This document shows positions 20,961 through 30,734 of a stretch of DNA of 64,000 nucleotides, piece by piece. The position numbers and the translations under genes are program-made. The notes beneath the pieces were generated by a model that saw nothing but the letters and a program-made list of their open reading frames with translations, was not told the DNA's origin and searched no databases. The stretch's first letter is position 1. Each line of letters starts with the position of its first letter. Origin of the DNA: Vigna angularis (lineage: Eukaryota > Streptophyta > Magnoliopsida > Fabales > Fabaceae); assembly GCF_016808095.1 (NCBI RefSeq), contig NC_068975.1, forward strand, positions 24,683,501 to 24,747,500, given 5' to 3'.

Positions 20961-21552
20961 ATAAAGAATCTTTTGTTCATTATTGTTCTCTTCACAAATT
21001 TCAATTCACTTTTGTTCATTATTGTTAACTTTGCATGCTCATGTTTAAACAATACCATCATATTCTTTTTGTTTTCTCTCCCTCATTTGGATTTAACAAT
21101 ACTTTTCACTTTTCACTTTTCTTACTATTTTTTTTATCAATAATGTTATGATAACACATATTAATATTTATTTGACATATATGAGATAAAATAATTATAA
21201 AAAAAAATAAACTTTTATGTTTATTAAAAAAATGAAAAATATATTGTTAATGATTCTTATTATTTTTGTTTTATGAGAAAAGGAATCTGACCCATAGATA
21301 AGTTGTTTCAAAATAGATATCCCACTTAAGATTATGTAATTGTAAATACATGATTTGGGTGAACTAAAGCATCAATTTCTTAACTTGTTCAACCAAAGTT
21401 CTTATAAATATCCTTCTTTTATGAAAGTAATTGTGGTCTCTTGTCCAACCCTCGTAGACAATTCCCTCCTCAAGGTATTGTTAGTTCATATTTCTGTTAT
21501 GTGTCCAACCCTCGTAGACAATTATCTTTCACTTAATTACATGATTGAGTGA
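20940..21552 (+). pseudogene. Cluster copy 3, exon 1 deleted
   Basis: Compared with copy 2, everything from just after gaataaagaatc to ttctcttcacaaattt is missing, which removes the whole of exon 1. In its place is a short filler, ttttgttcattattg. Downstream, the intron and a decayed exon 2 (about 21433-21474, ending cctcctcaag before gtattg) are recognisable. The exon 2 acceptor acacag of copy 5 reads aagtaat here. A 22-nt part of exon 2 (tgtccaaccctcgtagacaa) is repeated at 21502. Exons 3 onward are absent. Confidence 0.6.
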
Positions 21553-21678
21553 GGAAGTATCAAATGGTCAATATGTAACCCTCTTATCCAAAATATAAGA
21601 CATATAGCATAAGAGAGACATGTACATAATATAAAATATTTTAAGGATATTACATAAACATACACAATAAATAAATAA

Positions 21679-21735
<57 letters not shown>
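21679..21735. repeat. (TA)n microsatellite
   Basis: About 50 bases of ta repeats after a short taaa repeat. The short frames across it (I-Y-I-Y) are artefacts. Confidence 0.9.
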
Positions 21736-21737
<2 letters not shown>

Positions 21738-21739
21738 CA

Positions 21740-22590
21740 ACGACATCAAAAATAAAATTTTCAGTGTCTTTCATATGCTGTTCGTGCACCTATTTCTACA
21801 TTTGCTCATGTTAACACAATCATAACATATATCATGACAATAAAATTAATTGTAACTTTTGAAAATAATTTCTTGCATAAGATATATAAAAATAATAATT
21901 TCATTAGCAATTCATAAACAAAGATTTTTTTTATAAGAACGAGAATTCTAATTCAATATCCAATATAATCCTTTCTCAAACAATAAAAATGTATATAATA
22001 TGACTCAAAAGTGCTTACATAAATTTTTGATACCTTTTTATATACAGTCACGTAAGTTTAAAAAAACTTAAAAACCCTAAAATAAAATCCAAAGTCCAAA
22101 GCATATAAAAATAACACAAAAAGAAAATTACATATGTAGACTTTTGCCTAATAAGGTATGTTCATGTAACGAACATAAACTTGCTCGCCCAATGAATTTA
22201 ACTGTAAAATTAAAATAAAATTATAATTTATTTAATTTACTAAATTATTCTTCAATTGTGCTTATGATCTTCATGTTCTTTAAGTTCTCTTCTTCATGAA
22301 ACATTATAACATTCAAGGAGATATATTTTGATCTTTGACGTTATCATAGATCCTTTTATTTGCAAACGGTCTTTCTTAAGAGTTTCTCATATATGTTCAA
22401 GAGATAATCCTATCATACCCTCTTCTTGAAGAAAATTTGTCCTTAAATTTGTATTACTTGAAGATTACTTATCATTCTCCCTTGTTTAAAGAGAATTTGA
22501 CCAAAATTCTAGAAGATCATGTGCACAAACAAAAACATAAATCAAAGATATAAATATAAAATAATCAAAAATAAAAATTATACTTAAGTG
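21740..22590. other. AT-rich stretch without gene
   Basis: No open frame with a recognisable motif. A motif cttgctcgcccaatgaattt near 22180 recalls the one near 230, so dispersed repeat is likely. Confidence 0.5.
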
Positions 22591-22597
22591 ATATTTA

Positions 22598-22854
22598 GAT
22601 CCTGAAGGGACTGTGATCCGAGTTGATAACAAGTCGACAATCAAGTTGGCAAAAAACCCAGTTAATCACGGAAGGAGCAAGCACATCGACGTCCGTTTTC
22701 ATTTCATCCGAAAACAAGTCAAAGAAGGAAAGGTCAAGCTAGAATATGTTGAAAACCGAGTTCAAGCCGCAGACATATTCACTAAGCCACTGTCAACCAC
22801 ATTGCTGGAGAATTACAAAAAGCTTATTGGAAAAAGAGATGAGAAAAGTATTTA
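22598..22854 (+). pseudogene. Ty1/copia RNase H C-terminal fragment
   Basis: It reads V-D-N-K-S-T-I-K-L-A-K-N-P, then S-K-H-I-D-V-R-F-H-F-I-R and A-D-I-F-T-K-P-L, which is the diagnostic C-terminal end of copia polyproteins. It ends with a TAA at 22852. Everything upstream (gag, protease, integrase, reverse transcriptase) is missing, so this is the 3' tail of a truncated element. Confidence 0.88.
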
Positions 22855-23232
22855 AGTTTAAGAGGGAGATTTGTTATTAAACTTAAATTAAAAATTTATT
22901 TCTAGTTGGTTAGAATAGCATTAATAGTTTTAGGTGACAGACATCATTATTTATCTTTAGTATTTGAAAGGACAAAAAAAAACTTTTGAGCTGCTTGGCA
23001 TGTAAAGACGCAAACCTTTTCCTCATAAATAATTGTATCATAAATAATTGTATCAGGTCATTTGAAAAAAGTAGAGAAAAACTAAGTTTTTTTTCATACG
23101 TTGCCAACCTTTTGCCTTCCTGTTGCCAACAGGAGAGACAGAGCGATGATGCGACACTTGACGAGAGTGCGAACTGGTGAGAGAGAGAGAGAAGAAAATT
23201 CTTATGCACTTTAGGGTTTTGCACGTTACGTT
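22855..23232 (+). mobile_element. Copia polypurine tract and probable 3' LTR remnant
   Basis: Directly after the stop comes aagtttaagagggagatt, a typical copia polypurine tract, and then tgttattaaacttaa as the probable LTR start near 22872. Homology with the other gene copies resumes at about 23231 (ttaaaaaatcagctcaa), which sets the outer limit. The exact LTR end is not clear. Confidence 0.6.
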
Positions 23233-23275
23233 AAAAAATCAGCTCAAAAGTTTATTGTTTATGATATTTGAACAG

Positions 23276-23495
23276 GTGGCTTTTCTTCTAAGGCAAATGC
23301 AAAGAATTTTGATGCGGAGGTTTCAAATGCAGAGGATAGTGATGTTGAAGATGTAGAGGGTAGCGATGCTGAAGATACAAATTCTGAGGAATTTGAAGCT
23401 GATGATGATACAAATTCTGAGAAGTCAGAAGACGGCGTTACAAATTCTGAAGAATCTCAAGCTGAGAGTTCAAATTCTGAATCAGAAGCTGATGA
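23276..23495 (+). CDS. Acidic exon of copy 4, 5' half (interrupted)
   Basis: It starts after the acceptor atatttgaacag with G-G-F-S-S-K and runs through repeats of the type S-D-V-E-D-V-E-G, N-S-E-E-F-E-A-D and N-S-E-E-S-Q. It is cut at 23495 by element B, whose target duplication GATGA occupies 23491-23495. The 155 nt before the break differ from copy 5 (60521-60680) by a single base in my reading. The other half is at 33498-33679. Confidence 0.7.
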
Positions 23496-23761
23496 TGTAA
23501 GATCCTTGAAAAATATTTGTAAGTTAAATACTAGATAAAAAAAAAAGTGAATAGTAAATTGTGAATAGTAAAAGGTGAATAGTAAAAAGTGAATAGTAAA
23601 AAAAAAAAATAAAAATATTTTTGGAAAGGATAAGTGTTCCACGTAGCTTTGAGATCAGAATTTATCAAATTGCAAATAAAAAATTATTTTTGTAATAGTA
23701 AAATGAATAAAAAAATGAATAGTTAAAATGAATAGTAAAAATGAATAGTAAATATTTTTGC

Positions 23762-23769
23762 TATAAATA
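23762..23769 (+). promoter_or_regulatory. TATA box of element B LTR
   Basis: TATAAATA in ctataaatagccaaggg. The right LTR has it at 31000-31007. Sequence and flanks match element A. Confidence 0.7.
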
Positions 23770-24139
23770 GCCAAGGGGGGGAGGCTGAAAATTTACACCA
23801 AAGAACTTAGAAAATTTTTGAGAGAAGAGAGTTGGAAGAATTTCAATTTTTGCAAAGGGGATATTCTGGAAGTTTTCAGAGGACGAGGGGATTAAGTCTG
23901 TAATAGAGGTAAGGGGAGCTAACTTTGAGTATTTCCTTTTGTATTATCTTGAGTCTTGGATATGCTATATTTTTCTTTTTCTGATCTTATATCTTGAATA
24001 TGGAGTATTTTGTTTCTGTATGATCTTAAATTTTAAATGAGAGTATGCTTTGTGTTGATATCCAAGTGTGATAGTTGTAAAATGTAATGTTGATTATGTT
24101 ATGCCACTTGTATGTTATTAGTTGTTTATTTTTTTTGTA

Positions 24140-24580
24140 TTTTGGAAGGATTAGAAATTGTCTAACCGGCTCTGCCAGATTCAATTTCTTGTTTCCCCAA
24201 ACATTCTATTGTTTTCCTTATTTAATTTTATTGTATTTTGGAAGGATTACAAATTGTCTAACCGGCTCTGCCAGATTCAATTTCTTGTTTCCCCAAACTT
24301 TCTATTGCTTCAGTTATTTATTTTATTGCACTTTTGGAAGGATTAGAAGTTGTCTAACCGGCTCTGCCAGATTCAACTTCTTGTTTCCCCAAACTATTTA
24401 TTGTTTTACTTATTTATTTTATTGCATTTTTGGAAGGATTAGAAGTTGTCTAACCGGCTCTGCCAGATTCAACTTCTTATTTCCCCAGACATGTATTGTT
24501 CTTGTTATTTAATTATATTGTATTTTGGGATGGATTAGAAGTTGTCTAACCGGCTCTGCCAGATTCAACTTCTTGTTTCC
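24140..24580 (+). repeat. Five tandem 96-bp hairpin units in element B LTR
   Basis: The stem arms begin at 24154, 24250, 24346, 24442 and 24538, exactly 96 bp apart. Each unit can fold into an outer 7-bp stem (GAARTTG with CAAYTTC), TCT with AGA, and an inner GGC-TCT-GCC loop. Units 1-2 have an A-T fourth pair and units 3-5 a G-C pair. In unit 2 the outermost pair is lost. The period is a multiple of three, so a spurious 141-residue frame crosses the array. Confidence 0.8.
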
Positions 24581-25598
24581 CATGAATTTTTATATTAAGA
24601 TTATTCTTATGATTGTCAAATATTGTATTCTTCTATGACCATGTATAGTAATATCTTATTATGGGTAATTGTTATAATTATCTTGTATGAATTCTATCAT
24701 GAATGAGTTTCTTGGCTGAAATTGATCTTGTTGGAAGGTCTGGAGTAAGGATTCTGTAATAACTTGTATATGAGTATTAAATAGATGTAGTGATACTATT
24801 TGAGGTTGTTGTAAGAGGAAGTAAAAATATTAAAATTAGGCATTTTAGATTTAGAGCATAAGCGAACAAGGTAGATAATTTAAATAAATAAATTTTTAAT
24901 TATTGAAAGTCTCCCTTTGTTGGTAGGATAGAGGAACCTTAAAAACCTGAGTTGGCACATCCCTGATCATAGAGCAGCCCTGGCCTGGTCCAGTCAGTTG
25001 TGACTAGTCATATGTGTTGGCGTCGAAGGTGAGTTTGATGCGTTCAGACATCTGGGTCCTCTCCGGTGACCAATTGGGGTAAAGAAAGATCTCTAATAGG
25101 ATGAAATTAAAATAAAATAAGTTAATTGGAGATGCATAAAGTTATCATGGTAAAAAACTTCATATATATTTTATTTATCGTTACATTGAGTTCAGACTTT
25201 AATACGTAGTGGCTAAGATATGATGAAATGTTTTGGCTGATCTATGAATCTTTAATTGGTGAAAATATGTTGAGTTATACTCGTTATGGTCAAAAATGAG
25301 TTTATAATATGAAGTATGATAGCTGGCGATATGTTTAATTTATTGACACCAAAATAGGTTATTGTCAAATTATGATTAGAGAATGAACATGATTGAGTTA
25401 TGTGGAGAAGAGGTTATGAATTGTTGATTTGATGAAATGTTGGAGTGGATAAGAGAGTATGAAATGTTGATGTGATGAAATGTTGGAGTGGATATAAGAA
25501 ATTATTGCTTATGAAATGATGTTTCCTACGGGAAGTAGTATGTTCGGTTATACCATGAGAGCTTGGTATGAACAAAGTAACATCTGAGGTTAATGAAA

Positions 25599-25765
25599 GC
25601 AGGCAGCAAGTGGTCTGACCATAAGGCTTTGACATAAATATGTGGTTCATAAGTTTTATAGAAGCAGGCAGAGAGCGGTCTGACCATAAGGCTTTAGAGA
25701 GTAAAACATAGTATACAGGTGAGGCTTAAGGAAGCAGGCAGAGAGCGGTCTGACCATAAGGCTTC
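25599..25765 (+). repeat. Three units with ggtctgacc palindromes in element B LTR
   Basis: Three copies of a 34-bp segment, gaagcaggcagagagcggtc then tgaccataaggctt, separated by variable spacers. Each holds the near-palindrome GGTCTGACC, with AAGC/GCTT at the ends. Repeated in the right LTR at about 32837-33003. Confidence 0.7.
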
Positions 25766-26262
25766 GTGAGTAAGCATAGTATAAATTATAAGGTTTATGA
25801 AATTGAGGAAGATGATTTTGATAATGATGAATTAATGACATCGGGGTAATAATATTTGAGTAATTGTAGAAATAAATGATTAAACTATGCTTATTACAAG
25901 TTTAATGATTGATTTGATATGGTTGGCTTACCCTTATTTGTTTATGCTATGATCATATAACTCATGTTATATGTGATTAGATAATGTTGCAGATGTGGTT
26001 GAAAAAGCTTAGAGATGAGAGAGATGCGGGGAAAACCTTTCATGGATTTTTGTAAAAAGAATAAATTTGTATTGGGAAGATTATGTTGTGTAAAATTTAA
26101 AAGTTGAAATGTCAACGGTGAATACTATATTGTTTAAAGTTTGTAAGTTTGGTATTGTACTTTGGAGTAATTGAAATAAAGTTTGATTGTTTATATGAGA
26201 TATCGAATTAATTTAGTCTCTACTATCAGTAATACCCTTTAAAATATTTGGGTGTTACATTA

Positions 26263-26274
26263 TGGTATCAGAGC
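26263..26274 (+). promoter_or_regulatory. Primer-binding site of element B (initiator tRNA-Met)
   Basis: TGGTATCAGAGC three bases after the LTR end, complementary to the 3' end of initiator methionine tRNA. Confidence 0.93.
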
Positions 26275-26427
26275 AATGGTTTTCGAAAGTATTTTGGGAC
26301 TATGGGGAGTGAAATTATTATTCTTAGTAAAACTATTAATTGTTATGATGAAAACGACTATTGGAGGAAAATCATATGCTAAATTGTATTGTTATCTTTT
26401 TGAAGAAATCATTTAAACTCGACAAAG

Positions 26428-29400
26428 ATGCAGCAACAACAAGTTGATCAAGTACCTCAAAATCATTCTAGCTTGAATGACTTCTTAAGGCATGATCCAA
26501 CTAAATTTAATGGGGAGGCTACTCCGGATGAGGCTGACTCTTGGCTAAGGCAGAACGAGAAGATTTTTCGGGTAATAACTTGCTCAGAAGAACAAAAATT
26601 AACTTATGCATCATTTCTTTTGGTGGGGGAGACTGAATATTGGTGGGAAAGTATGCAACAGTTGATGACGGTTCGTGGTGAGGCTGTGAATTGGGAGAAC
26701 TTTAAGATAAGGTTCTTGGAAAAATATTTTCCAAACAGTGCAAAATTTGCAAGGGAGGCGGAGTTCCTGACCTTACAACAAAGGAGGTTATCAGTACAAG
26801 AGTACGTAGTAAAATTTAATTATCTCTCGAGGTTTTATACTCAGAATATCACAGAAGAATGGAGATGTCGAAAATTCGAGGGAGGACTAAGGCATGAACT
26901 GAAGAAGGTACTTATGCCATTGGAAATACAAGAGTTTCCAGCATTGGTAGAGAAAGCCAGAATGATAGAATTATTGGAGTTTGATCCAAGTAGAGTTTCC
27001 AGACTTGCCAAGGGAGAATCTTCAATGAAATTCAACAAAAAACCTTATGAAAAACCACAATTATCATATCGAGGAACAGTGAAGTGTTTTGAGTGTGGAG
27101 GGGCACATTTCAGACGTGACTGCCCTAAACTTATTGGGGAAAAAGTTGAAGGGAAGAGATGTTTCATCTGCAATGATCCGGGACACTTTGCTAATGTTTG
27201 TCCAAAGAAAAAGAAGGTGGGAGAACCACAACAACAAGATTCTGCTGAAGTAAAGCCCCGGGCAACAGGGAGAGTATTCGCAATGTCTGCAGAAGAGGCT
27301 ACTAAGCCAGGTACATTAATCTTACACACCTGTATGTTGTTAGGAGAATGCGTATATGTTTTGTTTGACTCTGGAGCCACACACTCCTTTATATCCCTAG
27401 CATGTTTAGAAAGACTCGGATTACCGATGCTTGATCTAGGGTGTGAATTAGTAGTTTCTACACCAGCATCGGGACCAGTTACGACCAGTTCAGTCTGTGT
27501 CGGATGCCCGATCCAAATTGCAGGACGCAAGTTCAAAGTGAACTTGATCTGCTTACCCCTTCAAAATCTAGACATTATTTTGGGAATGGATTGGTTGACT
27601 ACCAATCACGTTCTTATTGACTGTGGGAAACAAAAGATAGAGTTTCTAAATTTGAACGATTTAGAACTAAGCTCAACTCGAGTCGTTGCGAAGGATATCA
27701 AAGATGGAGCTACCTGCTTTGTGGTGTTAGCTCAGGAGAAAAGAGAGAATACTGAAGAACAAATCATCGGAATACCTGTGGTAGAAGAATATGTTGATGT
27801 TTTTCCAGAAGAAGTACCAGGTTTACCACCTAGTCGAGAGATCGATTTCACAATAGATCTAATGCCTGGAGCTGGCCCAGTTTCTATGGCTCCATACAGA
27901 ATGGCTCCTGCCGAACTAGTAGAGTTGAAAAAGCAAATCGAAGATCTGCTGGAGAAGAAGTTTATCCGTCCAAGTGTGTCTCCATGGGGAGCTCCTGTAT
28001 TGCTGGTGAAGAAGAAGGATGGAAGTTCAAGGCTGTGCGTGGATTATCGACAGCTGAACAAGGTTACAATAAAGAACAAATATCCTTGCCAAGAATCGAT
28101 GATCTATTAGATCAGTTGAGAGGAGCAGAGGTGTTTTCAAAAATTGATCTCAGATCTGGGTATCATCAGATTCTGGTCAAGACGGAAGATGTGCAAAAGA
28201 CGGCTTTCAGATCTCGCTACGGACACTTTGAGTAAGTGGTAATGCCGTTTGGCGTGACGAATGCTCCAGCGATTTTTATGGACTACATGAACAGAATATT
28301 TCGGTCATGTTTAAATAAGTTCGTGGTAGTATTTATAGACGATATTCTTATCTATTCAGAGAATAAGGAAAATCATGCAGAACACTTGAGGGTGGCGTTG
28401 GAAATTTTAAGAAAACATCAACTGTATGGGAAACTGTCAAAGTGTGAGTTCTGGATAGAGAAAGTACAATTTTTGGGTCATGTGATTTCTGCTCAAGGAA
28501 TCTCAGTGGATCCAGCAAAGGTGGAAGCTGTGCTAAAGTGGGAGCGGCCGAAAACTGTAACTGAAGTACGAAGTTTTGTAGGATTAGCCGGTTATTACCG
28601 ACGTTTTGTTGAAGGGTTTTCCAAGATTGTAGGTCCTCTAACTCAGTTAACTCGTAAAGATCAACCATTTCTGTGGACTGACAAGTGCGAAGCCAGTTTT
28701 GAGGATATGAAGCAACGACTAACGTCAGCACCAGTATTAATCATTCCAGACTCTAGCAAATCTTTTGAGGTGTACTGCGATGCGTCATATCAAGGATTGG
28801 GGTGCGTCCTAATGCAAGGAAGGAGACCTGTAGCTTATGCATCTAGGCAGCTAAAGGCGCATGAGAAGAACTACCCAACGCATGACATAGAACTTGCAGC
28901 AGTAGTATTTGCATTAAAGACATGGAGACACTACCTCTATGGGGCAAGTTTCCAAGTTTTTAGTGACCATAAGAGTCTAAAGTATTTGTTCGATCAAAAG
29001 GAGCTGAACATGCGACAAAGAAGATGGATGGAATATATGAAGGACTATGATTTTGAGCTTTTATATCACCCAGGAAAAGCCAATGTGGTGGCAGATGCAT
29101 TGAGTAGGAGACAAGCTCAGATAACAACAATGATGGTGAAGGAATTAGAACTGTTAGAAAAGTTACGTGATATGAACTTGAGGTTGCAGTTAACCCCAGA
29201 TCATATATGGTGTGGTCATTTAGTAATCACTAGTGACTTCTTAGAACAAGTGAAGGTTGAGCAGTCGATGGATCAAGAGTTGCAGCAAAAGATTAGGTTG
29301 TTGGACACCGATCAGGTTAAAGACTTCGTTCTAAGTAAAGATGGCATCCTTCGATTTAAGAACAGAGTGTGTATACCTGCAAAGAGTGAATTAAAACATT

Positions 29401-30665
29401 TAATTTTAGACGAAGGCCATAAAAGTCGTCTTAGCATACATCCAGGTATGACTAAGATGTATAAAGACCTGAAAGAGTCATTTTGGTGGAATGGAATGAA
29501 GAGGGATGTGGCCGAGTTTGTAGCAGCCTGCTTGGTGTGTCAGAAGGCAAAAGTAGAGCATCAAAAACCGGGAGGGATGTTACGACAGTTAGACATTCCT
29601 CAATGGAAGTGGGACAATATCTCGATGGACTTTGTAACACATTTACCAAAATCATCAAAAGGTCACGATTCTATCTGGGTTATCGTTGATAGACTAACCA
29701 AGAGCGCTCACTTTTTGTCCATTAATCAACGTATGTCTCTAGAAAAGCTGACGGAGTTATATATCAGGGAAGTAGTGAGGTTACATGGAATACCTACAAG
29801 CATTGTGTCAGACAGAGATCCAAGGTTTACTTCAAGGTTTTGGCAGACGCTACAGAAGGCTCTGGGAACGCAGTTGAGGATGAGTTCGGCTTATCACCCT
29901 TAGACTGATGGTCAAACAGAAAGGACTATTCAGTCTTTGGAGGATTTGCTAAGAACTTGTGTATTAGATCATCTTGGAAGTTGGAATGAGATACTACCAT
30001 TAGTAGAATTTACTTACAACAACAGTTATCATTCCAGTATTGGTATGCCACCATATGAAGCTTTATATGGAAGAAGATGTAGAACCCCGTTGTGTTGGTT
30101 TCAAGATGGGGAAGCACTAACAGTGGGACCCGAGCTATTACAGCGAACCACAGAAAAAATAAAATTAATCCAAGATCGGATGAAAGCAACTCAAAGTAGA
30201 CAAAAGTCATATGCCGACAAAAGAAGAAGACCGTTAGAATTTGAAGAAGGAGATCATGTATTCTTACGAGTAACACCAACTACAGGAGTCGGGAGGGCTA
30301 TCAAGATGAGGAAACTGACACCAAAATTTCTCGGACCGTATCAGATTCTCAAAAAGATTGGGCCAGTGGCTTATGAGGTAGCATTACCACCTGGATTGGC
30401 AAATTTGCATAACGTTTTTCATGTATCCCAACTGAGGAAGTATATTCCAGATCCAAAGCATGTGTTAGAAGTTGATGAAATTCAGGTCAAGGAAAATTTA
30501 ACAATGGAAGTTGGACCAGTGCGTATACTAGATGTTCAAATGAAAAAGCTAAGAGGGAAAGATATTCGCACAGTAAAAGTACTTTGGAATGAAGACACAC
30601 AGGAAATGACTTGGGAATTGGAAGAATTTATGATAAAGGAATATCCATATCTCTTTTGTAAGTAA
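26428..30665 (+). pseudogene. Gag-pol polyprotein of element B, three lesions
   Basis: Gag has the retrotransposon Gag region (W-W-E-S-M, F-L-E-K-Y-F-P, residues about 30-160) and two zinc knuckles: C-x2-C-x3-H-x4-C from residue 220 and canonical C-x2-C-x4-H-x4-C from residue 245. The protease has D314-S-G-A. Reverse transcriptase shows V-D-Y-R-Q-L-N-K and F-I-D-D (28332). RNase H shows Y-C-D-A-S. Integrase has the H-H-C-C region (29398-29560) and acidic residues at 29628, 29811 and 29919. GPY and a chromodomain (about 30478-30660) follow. Lesions: an apparent one-base loss near 28085 in the reverse transcriptase, stop TAA at 28233, and stop TAG at 29901 inside integrase. The ATG at 26428 fits Gag length. 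The normal product is one fused polyprotein that copies and integrates the element; this copy cannot make it. Confidence 0.93.
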
Positions 30666-30714
30666 TCTTTTGTTAGATAGTCTTTGTTTAAATAAATAAT
30701 TTTTGAGGGCGAAA

Positions 30715-30734
30715 ATAATTGTTGTTGGGGAGAT
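30715..30734 (+). promoter_or_regulatory. Polypurine tract region of element B
   Basis: ttgttgttggggagat directly precedes the right LTR and closely resembles the tract of element A. Confidence 0.65.

Larger units (their letters stand above)
23496..26259 (+). repeat. Element B 5' LTR
   Basis: In order: a block of gaatagta repeats (23545-23755), a TATA box at 23762, a leader ending in aatagaggtaagg (possible splice donor near 23910), five 96-bp hairpin units (24140-24580), and three units of the type gaagcaggcagagagcggtc (25599-25765). Confidence 0.93.

Noticed and set aside
24087..24512. 141-residue frame crossing the hairpin array of element B (and its twin at 31325-31750)
   Set aside because: It is open only because the array period (96 bp) is a multiple of three. 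It translates the repeat four times and has no start context or domain.
28348..28731. Minus-strand frame inside the pol region of element B (also 27045-27536 and 30010-30279)
   Set aside because: Shadows of the real gag-pol reading direction.
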